From Filibacter tadaridae (GTDB lineage: Bacteria; Bacillota; Bacilli; Bacillales_A; Planococcaceae), in assembly GCF_900609045.1 (NCBI RefSeq), contig NZ_UXAV01000019.1:20752-84751 (forward strand): a stretch of 64,000 nucleotides of DNA, in the 5' to 3' direction. The first letter of the stretch is position 1; every line of letters starts with the position of its first letter. A program made the translations under genes and the position numbers. Under the pieces are notes generated by a model. That model saw only the letters and a list, made by a program, of their open reading frames with translations, searched no databases and was not told the DNA's origin. Shown here piece after piece: positions 8,672 to 17,127 of the stretch.

Positions 8672-8717
8672 TGGAAGCTTCCCCCTTTCAAGTGAATTTC
8701 GGCACAGCTTTAGTCAA

Positions 8718-9479
8718 TCACCTTGGTTGCATCCGTATTGCACCGTCCAAGCGAATTACTTCACCATTCAACAGTACATTCGTGAAAATACTTTCTACTA
8801 ACTTTGCATATTCATCGGGACGTCCAAGCCTTTTCGGAAACGGAACCATTGAAGCAAGTGAATCCCGTGCCTCTTCTGGAAGACCTGCAAATAACGGTGT
8901 TTCTACTAAACCAGGTGCGATCGTCATAACACGAATGCCAAATGCAGCGAGTTCGCGTGCAATCGGTAATGTCATCCCGGCGATACCGCCTTTTGAAGCG
9001 CTATATGCCGCCTGTCCAATTTGCCCATCAAAAGCAGCAACTGACGCAGTGTTGACGATCACCCCCCGCTCCCCTTCTTCATTCAACTCATTTTCTTGCA
9101 TGATTGACGCTGCAATCCGAATTGTATTAAATGTACCCGTCAAGTTAACACGAATGACTTGTTCGAAACGCTCCAAAAACATTGGCCCTTTTTTCGACAG
9201 TACTTTGTTAGGCGGAGCAATGCCTGCACAATTGACAACAGCATTCACTTTTCCGTAGGTTTCCTTCACAAATTCCATATTCTTTTCCATCTGTTCCGCA
9301 TTTGCGACGTCCGTTTTTACAAATAGTACCCCAAGCTCGTCTGCAAGTGCGCGGCCGCGCTCTTCATTCATATCAAAAATAGCTGCTTTCCCACCTGTAC
9401 CGATAATCCGTCTGACAGTCGCCTCGCCAAGACCTGAGGCCCCTCCCGTTACAACTGCAAAAACGTCTTTCATCTCCAT
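8718..9479 (-). CDS. SDR-type 3-hydroxyacyl-CoA dehydrogenase
   Basis: A 253-residue short-chain dehydrogenase resembling the HSD17B10 (type II 3-hydroxyacyl-CoA dehydrogenase) branch. The cofactor loop TGGASGLGEATVR is at about residues 11-23. DMNEERG follows the second strand and an acidic residue there favours NAD. NCAGIAPPNK and the catalytic NTASVAAFDGQIGQAAYSASKGG contain the Asn-Ser-Tyr-Lys set. The APGLVETPLF loop is typical. Its place between thiolase and acyl-CoA dehydrogenase supports oxidation of 3-hydroxyacyl-CoA. Confidence 0.9.
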   Translation of the reverse strand: MEMKDVFAVVTGGASGLGEATVRRIIGTGGKAAIFDMNEERGRALADELGVLFVKTDVANAEQMEKNMEFVKETYGKVNAVVNCAGIAPPNKVLSKKGPMFLERFEQVIRVNLTGTFNTIRIAASIMQENELNEEGERGVIVNTASVAAFDGQIGQAAYSASKGGIAGMTLPIARELAAFGIRVMTIAPGLVETPLFAGLPEEARDSLASMVPFPKRLGRPDEYAKLVESIFTNVLLNGEVIRLDGAIRMQPR

Positions 9480-9539
9480 ACATATAGTCCCCTTTTTAGT
9501 TCGGCAGTCCGGTTGTTTTTATCTGCATAATGCCATCGC

Positions 9540-10688
9540 TCACATCCGCTCAATAATCGTCGCATTCGCCATGCCCATTCCCTCACAGATAGCTAGCAGT
9601 CCATAACGTCCCCCCGACCGCTCAAGCTCATGAATCATTGACACTAGCAACTTCGTGCCCGTTGCTCCAAGTGGATGGCCAAGTGCGATTGCTCCGCCGT
9701 TCGGATTCAGTTTCTTAGGATCTGCGCCCGTCTCTTTCAACCAAGCAAGCGGTACAGGTGCAAATGCTTCGTTCACTTCGTACGTATCCATGTCTTCAAT
9801 TGTCAATCCGGCTTTCTCTAGTACCTTCCGTGTTGCCTCAATTGGTCCTGTCAACATTAATGTTGGATCGGAGCCGACGACGGATCTTGCAACAATTCTT
9901 GCAAGCGGCTTCACACCGAGTTCATCCGCTTTTTCTCTCGACATCAGTAACACTGCCGATGCACCATCACTCATTTGGCTCGCATTTCCAGCTGTAATGA
10001 CACCATTTTCATCGAATACCGTCCGTAAGCCAGCAAGTATATCCACCGTCGATTCAGGGCGTGGTCCTTCATCAGTTGAAATGACTTCTGTTGTACCATC
10101 CTCTTTGACGATTTCAACCGACATAATCTCATCGACAAACTTTCCTTCATCGATGGCACGAATTGCTTTTTGATGGCTACTGAATGCGAAACGATCGAGT
10201 TCTTCCCGCGACAATCCCCACTTCTTTGCAATTCGTTCTGCCGATAAGCCCTGATTGATAATTTCATAGTTCTCCAACAGTTTCGCACTCGGTTTTGTAT
10301 CGCCCATGTTGGACATCATTGGTGCACGTGTCATATTCTCAACACCGCCCGCAATAACGATATCCATATCTCCTGATGCGATTGCTTGCGATGCGAAATG
10401 GACAGCCTGCTGACTTGAGCCGCATTGCCGATCGATTGTCACGCCAGGCACATGAATAGGAAATCCAGCAATCAGTGCAGCTGTTCGAGCGATGTTCCCT
10501 CCTTGTTCACCAGATTGCGTGACACATCCTAAGATGACATCTTCCACAACTCCCTTTTCAATCCCGGCACGCTCTACCAATTCCTCTAGCACAACTGCTG
10601 CAAGCTCGTCCGGTCTAAAGCCTGCAAACCCACCTTTCCTTCTACCGATTGCTGTTCGTACCCCTTCAACGATGACGACCTCTACCAT
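9540..10688 (-). CDS. Thiolase (acetyl-CoA C-acyltransferase)
   Basis: A 382-residue thiolase that cleaves 3-ketoacyl-CoA with CoA, or condenses acetyl-CoA in reverse. The acylated Cys is in DRQCGSSQQAVH (about residue 88). The conserved His is in NPNGGAIALGHPLGATG and the C-terminal Cys in AICEGMGMANATIIE. The ATG is preceded by GAGGTGCGG. It is the first gene of the operon, with 60 bp to the next gene. The presence of activation, desaturation, oxidation and cleavage enzymes, but no enoyl-CoA hydratase, means the hydration step must be encoded elsewhere. Confidence 0.94.
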   Translation of the reverse strand: MVEVVIVEGVRTAIGRRKGGFAGFRPDELAAVVLEELVERAGIEKGVVEDVILGCVTQSGEQGGNIARTAALIAGFPIHVPGVTIDRQCGSSQQAVHFASQAIASGDMDIVIAGGVENMTRAPMMSNMGDTKPSAKLLENYEIINQGLSAERIAKKWGLSREELDRFAFSSHQKAIRAIDEGKFVDEIMSVEIVKEDGTTEVISTDEGPRPESTVDILAGLRTVFDENGVITAGNASQMSDGASAVLLMSREKADELGVKPLARIVARSVVGSDPTLMLTGPIEATRKVLEKAGLTIEDMDTYEVNEAFAPVPLAWLKETGADPKKLNPNGGAIALGHPLGATGTKLLVSMIHELERSGGRYGLLAICEGMGMANATIIERM

Positions 10689-10900
10689 TTCCGCACCTCA
10701 TTCTCCGAATTAAATGATTTTTCATATAATAGTAGTTTACATGAAAGCGTTATCAATTTCCATAGTTAACGCTAAGATATTCTTTACAATCACTTAGACG
10801 GAATCAGCCTTTGGTCTTAGAAGGAAATCCGCATTGCGCCCGTTTGGACAAATCAAAATCCGTTATAAGATTAAGCTACAAACGAAAGGAGAAACAACAA

Positions 10901-11242
10901 ATGAAAAAATTCGGTCTTGCAGCACTTGGTATTACAGCAGCAATCGTCGTTCTTGTGAATCTTGGATCACTTCTTGCACTTGCTCTTTCCGCACTAATCA
11001 CTTATGCGGGGTTCCACTACTTCAGAAAAAGCCAGTCAACATTTAAAAAAGTATTCTGGGGAGGCGTTATGCTCGTCGGCTTATTATCCGCTGTTTCGAA
11101 TGTGCCTGCTTTCTTCGGTATCATCGCAATCATCGGTGTTCTCTATGTATGGCAGAAATGGAAAGGCGTCGATAATGATTCCATCGTCTCAGACGATCCT
11201 TTCGTGAATTTCGAACGTCAATGGAACAAAATCACAAAATAA
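10901..11242 (+). CDS. liaI: LiaI-like small membrane protein
   Basis: A 113-residue protein with three hydrophobic segments in the first 85 residues and a charged tail (DDPFVNFERQWNKITK). It resembles the small membrane proteins found before PspA/LiaH in Bacillales lia operons (Lmo0954 family). In B. subtilis, LiaI anchors LiaH at the membrane. The frame is open further upstream to 10811, but the ATG at 10901 has the strong site AAAGGAG 7-8 nt before it and starts the hydrophobic segment directly. The PspA-like gene follows 16 bp later. Confidence 0.75.
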   Translation: MKKFGLAALGITAAIVVLVNLGSLLALALSALITYAGFHYFRKSQSTFKKVFWGGVMLVGLLSAVSNVPAFFGIIAIIGVLYVWQKWKGVDNDSIVSDDPFVNFERQWNKITK

Positions 11243-11258
11243 TAAGGAGGCAATTCAC

Positions 11259-11897
11259 ATGAACTCACTTTGGAATAGATTTAAATACTCGGTACAGGCG
11301 GATCTCCACACGCTATTCGACAAAAAAGAAAGTAAAAACCCAATTGCGATGCTCAACCAATACATCCGTGAAGCAGAAAAACAAACGGACTCAATTGGTA
11401 AATTGCTGGAACGTCAAGCTAAATTGAAAGTTGAACTTCAAAAGGAACTGACAGAAGCTGAAAATATGGCGGACAAGCGTCGCAGTCAGCTAGAACTTGC
11501 ACAAGGGACTGGCGAAGAGGATTTAATCGCTTTTGCAGAAGAAGAAATTACAGCTTACGATACACGTGCTGCGGAGCTTGCAGAAAGCATTGCGGAAACA
11601 ACTTACGAATTAACTTCTTTAGAGCGCAAGTTTGAGGAAATGAAGCATAAAGTGAAAGACATGAAAGTTCGCCAACTTCAATTGATGGGAAAAGAGAACG
11701 TAATGCGTGCCCATCATCGTATGGATCAAGTCATCTCACCTGAAGACGCGAATGGCCCTGTGGCTTCAGGTGAAGAAATGAAAAAGTATATTGAAAACCT
11801 AGGTGGGAAGATTGAGCGTGAATATGAAACATCTTCAATGGAACGCCGACTTGAATCACTTGAAAAAAGTTCTACAAAAGAAAAAGAACTTGTGTAA
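11259..11897 (+). CDS. liaH: PspA/IM30 family protein (LiaH-like)
   Basis: A 212-residue, strongly charged, almost fully alpha-helical coiled-coil protein of the PspA/IM30/LiaH family (ESCRT-III-like). The N-terminus LWNRFKYSVQADLHTLFDKKESKNPIAM (split here by description; about residues 3-30) is the amphipathic membrane-binding helix region, followed by heptad-rich helices to about residue 165. These proteins form large oligomers that protect damaged membranes. RBS AAGGAGG precedes the ATG. Its place after a LiaI-like gene and before liaF-liaS-liaR-like genes supports the LiaH role. Confidence 0.88.
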   Translation: MNSLWNRFKYSVQADLHTLFDKKESKNPIAMLNQYIREAEKQTDSIGKLLERQAKLKVELQKELTEAENMADKRRSQLELAQGTGEEDLIAFAEEEITAYDTRAAELAESIAETTYELTSLERKFEEMKHKVKDMKVRQLQLMGKENVMRAHHRMDQVISPEDANGPVASGEEMKKYIENLGGKIEREYETSSMERRLESLEKSSTKEKELV

Positions 11898-11978
11898 ACT
11901 AGACTGTAGAGGGGAAGGCGTTTTAATTCGTCTTCCTTATCTTCATTTAATCCGACTTCAAGAAGGGAGATATACAAA

Positions 11979-12680
11979 ATGAAACGTATAGATACAAGTA
12001 AAATTGCATTTTGGGGCTTTGTTTTCCTGTTACTTATTTTTATCGAAGCCACCTTTTTCCATAACGGGAATTTCGTATTCGTCCTTCTGGGTGCCGGACT
12101 GACCTATTACGGGTTACGCAAACGTTCGAAACTTCTGTTTTTACCGGGGTTATTTTTTATAGCGATGTCACTTCTTACATTATGGAGTTTACGTTTATTC
12201 TTATTCTTAATTCTTGTCTATATCATAGTACGTTTGTGGAAAGGCATTCCATCCGAAGAGATCATGCGTCCCCTTAGGGAGTTCCAGAAAGAAACGTCCA
12301 ATGGTATCTGGAAGAATAAATTATTTTCTGTACAGTCCTCTCCATTTTCTTCATACGAATGGGAAGACGTCCATTTCCAAGGATTCTTTGGAGACCTTCA
12401 TATTGATGTAACAGATACAGTATTACCAAAAGGGACTTCTTTGATTTCCGTTAGACAAGGAATCGGGAAGATTAAAATCGAGCTGCCGTACGAAATTCCC
12501 GTACGCATTCATTACACAACATTGCTCGGAGATGCAAAGCTATTCGGTATTCATCGCAAACGTCTTATTAATGAATCCCTTCACATGAAAGATAGCTACG
12601 AGGGCAAAACGGATGATTCGGCAGAACTTATTATTACACTTTCCACATGGGTTGGAGATATAGAGGTGACGAGGAAATGA
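11979..12680 (+). CDS. liaF: LiaF-like envelope stress protein
   Basis: A 233-residue protein with about four N-terminal hydrophobic helices in residues 8-90 and a soluble C-terminal domain whose motif GDLHIDVTDTVLPKGTSLI matches the LiaF/VraT C-terminal domain. LiaF is known to hold the LiaRS two-component system off in the absence of cell-wall damage. RBS AAGGGAG lies before the ATG. Its TGA stop overlaps the start of the sensor kinase gene (ATGA), giving tight coupling. The usual liaG gene between liaH and liaF in B. subtilis is absent here; only 81 bp separate them. Confidence 0.88.
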   Translation: MKRIDTSKIAFWGFVFLLLIFIEATFFHNGNFVFVLLGAGLTYYGLRKRSKLLFLPGLFFIAMSLLTLWSLRLFLFLILVYIIVRLWKGIPSEEIMRPLREFQKETSNGIWKNKLFSVQSSPFSSYEWEDVHFQGFFGDLHIDVTDTVLPKGTSLISVRQGIGKIKIELPYEIPVRIHYTTLLGDAKLFGIHRKRLINESLHMKDSYEGKTDDSAELIITLSTWVGDIEVTRK

Positions 12681-13723
12681 AAGCAGTCATCGGACGGGGG
12701 TTATTTCTATCCCTTCTATTAATAATGATTCCTGCGGTGTATATTTACCTTTTTCTCAGACTGTCGTTGAAAGAAGTATGGTTCATATTTTATGAATCTG
12801 AATTCGCCAACGTCCCACTTGGCCTATGGATTTTAACTACTGCACTTGTCCTTAGTTGGGGAATCGCCATATGGACAAGCTTTATCGGCCGTTCAAAAGA
12901 GCAAGTAATCGAGCAAAGGCTGACTGATTTGATCGACACGGAACACACAGGCGAATCAAATGAAAAATTCTCTCCGCGCGTTGACCGCGCAATAGATAGC
13001 GTATCTAATGTCATCATCACGCAGCGGAAAAGTTTGCAGCGGATTACAGATGAACGCGCCGAAGCACAAGACAAGCTCATCCAAGAACGCATTGTCCAAG
13101 AACGGCAACGGCTCGCTCGTGAACTACACGACTCCGTCTCCCAACAGCTTTTTGCCGCATCAATGCTCTTATCCGCAATCACGGAAGGGAACGATGATGC
13201 CGACACACAAAAGCCGTTGCTTCAAGTGGAACGTATGGTGCAACAAGCACAGCTTGAAATGCGGGCATTACTTCTACATCTACGTCCCGCAGCGCTTAAC
13301 AACAAATCACTTGCCGAAGGCCTGGAAGAACTACTTATGGAATTAAAAGAGAAAGTGCTATTCGATATCCGGTACCGATTGGAAGAAGTGAATTTGTCTA
13401 AAGGCGCGGAAGATCATTTATTCCGTATCGCGCAAGAGACCTTATCGAATACGTTACGTCATGCACAAGCGACAGAAGTCGATGTATTGTTCGTAGAACG
13501 GGACGGCCTAGCGATTTTTCGTGTGCAGGATAATGGTGTTGGATTTAAGGAAAGCGACGGAAAGGGCGGCTCGTACGGCTTACAAAATGTTAAAGAACGT
13601 GCCATTGAAATCGGCGGCACTTGTAAAATTGTTTCGGTTCCTTCTCAAGGGACTATCGTCGAAGTGAAATTACCTACCCGAAAAGGAGAGGATACGGTTG
13701 ATCAAGATACTGTTAGTGGATGA
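12677..13723 (+). CDS. liaS: Sensor histidine kinase LiaS/VraS-like
   Basis: A roughly 348-residue NarL-type sensor kinase with two N-terminal membrane helices and little extracytoplasmic sequence (intramembrane-sensing type). The HisKA_3 H-box is RQRLARELHDSVSQQL with the phosphorylated His in ELHDS. The ATPase domain shows RIAQETLSNTLRHAQAT and DNGVGF, then GSYGLQNVKERA. ATG 12677 overlaps the stop of the LiaF-like gene as ATGA, so I prefer it to the upstream in-frame ATG at 12647. Responds to cell-wall antibiotics in known relatives. Confidence 0.92.
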   Translation: MKAVIGRGLFLSLLLIMIPAVYIYLFLRLSLKEVWFIFYESEFANVPLGLWILTTALVLSWGIAIWTSFIGRSKEQVIEQRLTDLIDTEHTGESNEKFSPRVDRAIDSVSNVIITQRKSLQRITDERAEAQDKLIQERIVQERQRLARELHDSVSQQLFAASMLLSAITEGNDDADTQKPLLQVERMVQQAQLEMRALLLHLRPAALNNKSLAEGLEELLMELKEKVLFDIRYRLEEVNLSKGAEDHLFRIAQETLSNTLRHAQATEVDVLFVERDGLAIFRVQDNGVGFKESDGKGGSYGLQNVKERAIEIGGTCKIVSVPSQGTIVEVKLPTRKGEDTVDQDTVSG

Positions 13724-14330
13724 TCATGAAATGGTACGCATCGGCGTATCAGCTTACCTACAGATACAGGCGGATATGGAAGTCATCGGTGAGGCTGTAA
13801 ACGGACGGGAAGCTGTCGATAAAGCACTCGCACTACGCCCCGATATCATTCTGATGGACATGGTCATGCCCGAAATGAATGGCGCCGAAGCAACAGCCGC
13901 CATTATTAAAGAGTGGCCTGAAGCGAAAATTGTCATCGTCACAAGTTTTTTGGATGATGATAAAGTGTATCCTGCGCTTGAGGCAGGTGCAATCAGTTAC
14001 ATATTGAAAACATCAAACGCTAAACGAATTGCAGAAGCCATTCGCGAAACATTAAAAGGTCAAACCGTTTTGGAGCCGGAAGTGACAACAAAAATGATGC
14101 AAAAAATGCGCGCCGGCCATGAACGAATGCCCCATGAAGAATTAACTGATCGTGAACTTGAGATTCTACTGCAGCTTGCAAAAGGAAAAACGAATCAGGA
14201 AATCGCAGATGAATTATTCATCGCATTGAAAACAGTGAAGACGCATGTCAGCAATCTGTTGTCAAAACTAAATGTACAAGACCGAACACAAGCGGTCATT
14301 TATGCATTTCAGCATGAATTGGTTGAATGA
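13698..14330 (+). CDS. liaR: Response regulator LiaR/VraR-like
   Basis: A 210-residue NarL/LuxR-family regulator. The receiver domain begins IKILLVDDHEMVRIG, the phosphorylated Asp is in IILMDMVMPE (about residue 54), and the C-terminal helix-turn-helix is TDRELEILLQLAKGKTNQEIADEL with VKTHVSNLLSKL as recognition helix region. The start is TTG at 13698 with AAAGGAGAGG upstream, overlapping the kinase gene by 26 bp. The partner of the preceding kinase; it probably activates its own operon from the region upstream of 10901. Confidence 0.92.
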   Translation: MIKILLVDDHEMVRIGVSAYLQIQADMEVIGEAVNGREAVDKALALRPDIILMDMVMPEMNGAEATAAIIKEWPEAKIVIVTSFLDDDKVYPALEAGAISYILKTSNAKRIAEAIRETLKGQTVLEPEVTTKMMQKMRAGHERMPHEELTDRELEILLQLAKGKTNQEIADELFIALKTVKTHVSNLLSKLNVQDRTQAVIYAFQHELVE

Positions 14331-14344
14331 TTGTTGAGTTTGAT

Positions 14345-14388
14345 GCAGTTCGAAGCCGGGGGGTCTGGTTTCGGGCTGTTTTTTTGTT
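14345..14388 (+). terminator. Possible terminator after the lia operon
   Basis: CGAAGCC pairs with GGTTTCG around a G-rich loop, and GGGCTGTTTTTTT follows. The stem is short, so the call is tentative. Confidence 0.5.
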
Positions 14389-14426
14389 TTGTATGGGGGA
14401 TTGTCATTGAGGTTATTGGGACGGGC

Positions 14427-14766
14427 CATTACAGTTTCGGTGTTCGTCCTTACAGTTTCCTCTTTTGCCATGACAGTTCCGAGGATTGTCCTCACAGTTC
14501 CGGAGGGCCATTACAGTTTTGGTGTTCGTCCTTACAGTTTCCTCTTTTGCCATGACAGTTCCGGAGATTGTCCTCACAGTTCCGGCGGGTCATTACAGTT
14601 TTGATGATTGCCATTACAGTTTTCTCTTTTGCCATTACAGTTCCGGGGCTTGCCATCACAGTTTCAGCGAGCCATTACAGTTTCTATGTTTGCCCTTACA
14701 GTTTCCTCTTTTGCCATGACAGTTCCGGAGGGCCATTACAGTTTTGATGATCGCCATTACAGCCCC
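14427..14766. repeat. 17-unit phased tandem array (21/21/21/19 bp)
   Basis: Seventeen copies of a degenerate unit with a near-invariant core (C)NTNACAGTT and a variable T/G-rich remainder. The ACAG cores start at 14431, 14452, 14473, 14494, 14513, 14534, 14555, 14576, 14595, 14616, 14637, 14658, 14677, 14698, 14719, 14738 and 14759. Spacings are 21,21,21,19 repeated three times, then 21,21,19,21, so the higher-order unit is 82 bp. The 19-bp units break the reading frame each time, so the array is not protein coding. It lies between liaR and a convergent DinB gene. Confidence 0.9.
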
Positions 14767-14792
14767 GTCATCCTACAAATCCAACAATAGAA

Positions 14793-14817
14793 AAAACTCC
14801 AACCGAAGTTAGAGTTT
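14793..14817 (-). terminator. Terminator of the DinB gene
   Basis: On the minus strand AAACTCTAAC pairs with GTTGGAGTTT around TTCG and is followed by a T run. The loop is a stable UUCG tetraloop. Confidence 0.75.
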
Positions 14818-14832
14818 CAATTCTTCATTGTA

Positions 14833-15306
14833 TTATTTTTCTACTACTCGGTTCAGTGAATCAATAATTCCTGCGTGAAAGCCTTCATGCCAAACTGCAA
14901 ATTGAATAATGGATTCTACTGTCTCCAGTGCAATCATTTTCCCAATCGCCATTGGCTCATCCAGCGAATTACTAAGTTTGCCTCCAAGTGCTTCTACAAT
15001 TCGTGCCGGTTGCTCCTGTAATGCTTTAAGAATTTCTTCATTTGAAGGAGCTTCCCATGTCCATCCTTCTGGACTTGAACCTGTTGTGAAGAGTGGAATC
15101 CATCCAGGATTAACGGCCTCAAAACCGCTTACTGCTTTTTGAACGAACGTTTCCATTGATACGAAAATATGGCCTGCGTTCCAACGGATTGTATTATTAA
15201 AACCGTTTGGTTGTGTATCCCACGCACTTTCCAGTGACTTTTCCAGACGACTAAATGTGTAGGCACGGGCAAAGTTTAATTGGTTCAATGTTTCGATGAT
15301 AATCAT
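14833..15306 (-). CDS. DinB family protein
   Basis: A 157-residue protein of the DinB/YfiT four-helix metalloenzyme superfamily. Conserved parts are NQLNFARAYTFSRLEKSL at the N-terminus, RWNAGHIFVSMETF near residue 45, and the C-terminal WHEGFHAGIIDSL. The His residues in GHI and in HEGFH are the expected metal ligands. Members include bacillithiol transferases, but most are uncharacterised, so no substrate is named. It is monocistronic, with its own terminator. Confidence 0.85.
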   Translation of the reverse strand: MIIIETLNQLNFARAYTFSRLEKSLESAWDTQPNGFNNTIRWNAGHIFVSMETFVQKAVSGFEAVNPGWIPLFTTGSSPEGWTWEAPSNEEILKALQEQPARIVEALGGKLSNSLDEPMAIGKMIALETVESIIQFAVWHEGFHAGIIDSLNRVVEK

Positions 15307-15352
15307 TCCTTTCTTCAGTTCTATTCTTACTGTAGCCTAATTGAAAGAAATT

Positions 15353-15386
15353 AAAAAGACTGTCCGGTTTATGGACAGTCTTTTTA
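15353..15386 (-). terminator. Intrinsic terminator
   Basis: AAAAAGACTGTCC and GGACAGTCTTTTT form a perfect stem just beyond the stop of the 108-residue hydrophilic protein gene. Confidence 0.85.
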
Positions 15387-15397
15387 ACACGTTTGTA

Positions 15398-15724
15398 TCA
15401 TTTTTTAACTTTATGTTCATTCCACTCACTATGGGCTTGTACGTTAAATTCTTGATTAGACTGTTCACGTTCCCTACTAGGGATATTTCCACTTAGCTTG
15501 GGATTATTCGTGCTTGGTTTTACATTCTTTTTGTTTTCATTATAGGCGGACGGCTTGTGTTCGCCCTTCTTATCCTGCGCATTGTCTCTGAATGTGTCAG
15601 TTGAATTAGAATCGGATGGATCGGCTAGTGGTAATTCATCGGTAGGAGTCATTCTTCCATTCGGATGAGCCACTTTCGGTTCAAGGTCTTCTTTATTTGG
15701 ATACTTTCCATCTTTTATGGTCAT
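15398..15724 (-). CDS. Hydrophilic hypothetical protein, 108 residues
   Basis: I do not recognise a domain. The protein is rich in Asn, Lys, Glu, Pro and Ser, has no hydrophobic segment, and is probably disordered. A strong AAAGGAGGA precedes the ATG and a perfect terminator follows the stop, so it is likely a real, separately expressed gene. Such low-complexity hydrophilic proteins are common among stress and sporulation genes of Bacillales. Upstream, GTTTTG and GGGGAA are 13 bp apart, only a weak match to a sigma-B promoter. Confidence 0.7.
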   Translation of the reverse strand: MTIKDGKYPNKEDLEPKVAHPNGRMTPTDELPLADPSDSNSTDTFRDNAQDKKGEHKPSAYNENKKNVKPSTNNPKLSGNIPSREREQSNQEFNVQAHSEWNEHKVKK

Positions 15725-15856
15725 CTTTTTAACATCCTCCTTTAGTTCATAATATCTTAATCTTTTCCCCTTTACAATAATTTCAAAACCAATTTCACGG
15801 AAAAAAGAAACCCTTTATCACCGGGTTGCGTCCCCTTATAAATAGAGGTGATTTTT

Positions 15857-16507
15857 TTGAAAAGGGCTTTTGGCGTTATTTACCCGTTACTAAGCATTAT
15901 TCTTCTTCTTTGGATTGAACAGGGATTGGACTTTTCTTATGGTTGGAAAACTGTTGCAAAGGCTTTTCTTTTCCTGTTTATTCCACTGGTTTTATTTCGG
16001 GCTGGTAAATTTCCTTTCATTCATTTTCGTACTATTGACCGTAAAAGTATGCGCATTGCGCTTGCTTCCGGCCTTGCTATAATGAGTGTTATTATCGGTG
16101 CATTCGTTATTTTATTGCCTTATATCGACATTGATGCATTGCTGATTGACATCGCTGAGAAAGGCGTGACAAGTACAGTATTCCCGTTCATCGCATTTTA
16201 TATCCTGTTCGGTAATTCATTGATGGAAGAGTTTTTCTTCCGTGGTGTTTTGCCCAGCCTTTTGGGAGCTTCATGGATTCGTTTTTTGTTGCCATCCTTT
16301 TTCTTTGCGATTTACCATGTCGCTATCTTTTTGCCATGGTTTAGCCCACCACTTCTTGCACTAGCAGTTACAGGGCTTTGGATAGGTGGTTTTATTTTCC
16401 AACTCGCGAATGAACGAAGTGGAACCATGTTACCGTCCTGGACGATTCATATGTTTGCCGATGTCGGGGTTTTACTTGTGGGAGTTTATATAATGTACTT
16501 CTCTTGA
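15857..16507 (+). CDS. CPBP family intramembrane metalloprotease
   Basis: A roughly 216-residue polytopic protein of the CAAX protease and bacteriocin-processing (CPBP/Abi) family. The three motifs are visible in the second half: EEFFFRG (Glu-Glu and Arg), FAIYHVAIF (His) and HMFADVG (His/Asp). These place the active site in the membrane. The frame opens at a GTG (15848) that overlaps the ribosome binding site AGAGGTGA; the TTG at 15857 is better spaced. Family members process peptides or act in bacteriocin self-immunity, but no peptide gene is adjacent. Confidence 0.88.
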   Translation: MKRAFGVIYPLLSIILLLWIEQGLDFSYGWKTVAKAFLFLFIPLVLFRAGKFPFIHFRTIDRKSMRIALASGLAIMSVIIGAFVILLPYIDIDALLIDIAEKGVTSTVFPFIAFYILFGNSLMEEFFFRGVLPSLLGASWIRFLLPSFFFAIYHVAIFLPWFSPPLLALAVTGLWIGGFIFQLANERSGTMLPSWTIHMFADVGVLLVGVYIMYFS

Positions 16508-16715
16508 GTTTTTTTGGGGTTGTATTTTATCGAGCTAACTCATTACACCTTGCTTCACACAGCTTTTCAATACATTCTTGATTGCCGATTGTGATAAGGT
16601 TATCATTCTTTACAACCTTCCACTTCCGTTGTTAGCGTGCAGGGAAACTATTCTCTTTTTACAGCGTCTCATTTTCTAAAGCTTTTATTATTTCTTTTTT
16701 AGTGGGGTGAAAAGT

Positions 16716-17072
16716 ATGGTAGAAATGCAGTCTTTCAAAATCCGTTATCTTATTCTGACTCTTTTTGCTGTCCTCATTGCGCTCACTTTCTATTATGGGC
16801 AAACATTTGAAGAGGCACTCTTTACGGATGGATTTCCCGTCCCAGGTAAAGCAAAGATTTTAAAAGTTTCGGGTGATGTAGGCTCTGAAAGTTATACTTG
16901 GAAACCCGCTTCGGAAGAAAACGGTTTACCAATTCGTTATAAGCTAATGATATTCTTGAGCGGTTGGAAAGAGGTTGACAGGTTGGGAACGTTGACAACT
17001 TATGAAAAAGACGCCGTTCAAGTCGATGTCATTTCACAAACAGATTATCTTCAGTTGATTGGACCAAATTAA
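16716..17072 (+). CDS. Hypothetical membrane-anchored protein
   Basis: A roughly 118-residue protein not recognised as part of a named family. It has one hydrophobic N-terminal segment (about residues 8-25) and a soluble remainder predicted outside the membrane. ATG 16716 is preferred to the GTG at 16707, because GTGGGGTGA (16702-16710) then serves as ribosome binding site. It has its own upstream gap and shares a bidirectional terminator with the kinase gene that converges on it. A lipobox is not present. Confidence 0.65.
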   Translation: MVEMQSFKIRYLILTLFAVLIALTFYYGQTFEEALFTDGFPVPGKAKILKVSGDVGSESYTWKPASEENGLPIRYKLMIFLSGWKEVDRLGTLTTYEKDAVQVDVISQTDYLQLIGPN

Positions 17073-17073
17073 T

Positions 17074-17127
17074 AAAAAGCCGTACACATCGCCGACTGGA
17101 AATCGGTATTGTGTACAGCTTTTTTTG
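17074..17127. terminator. Bidirectional intrinsic terminator
   Basis: AAAAGCCGTACACA pairs with TGTGTACAGCTTTT, with an inner CCGA/TCGG stem. It separates the convergent hypothetical and kinase genes. Confidence 0.85.

Noticed and set aside
14427..14766. CRISPR array
   Set aside because: The repeated core is short and degenerate, unit length is 19-21 bp, there are no unique spacers of 30-40 bp and no cas genes.
14331..14790. Small repetitive proteins encoded by the array (HYSF-, PYSFLFC-type heptads)
   Set aside because: The 19-bp units shift the frame after every three or four units, so each ORF is broken into overlapping pieces; no RBS precedes any of them.
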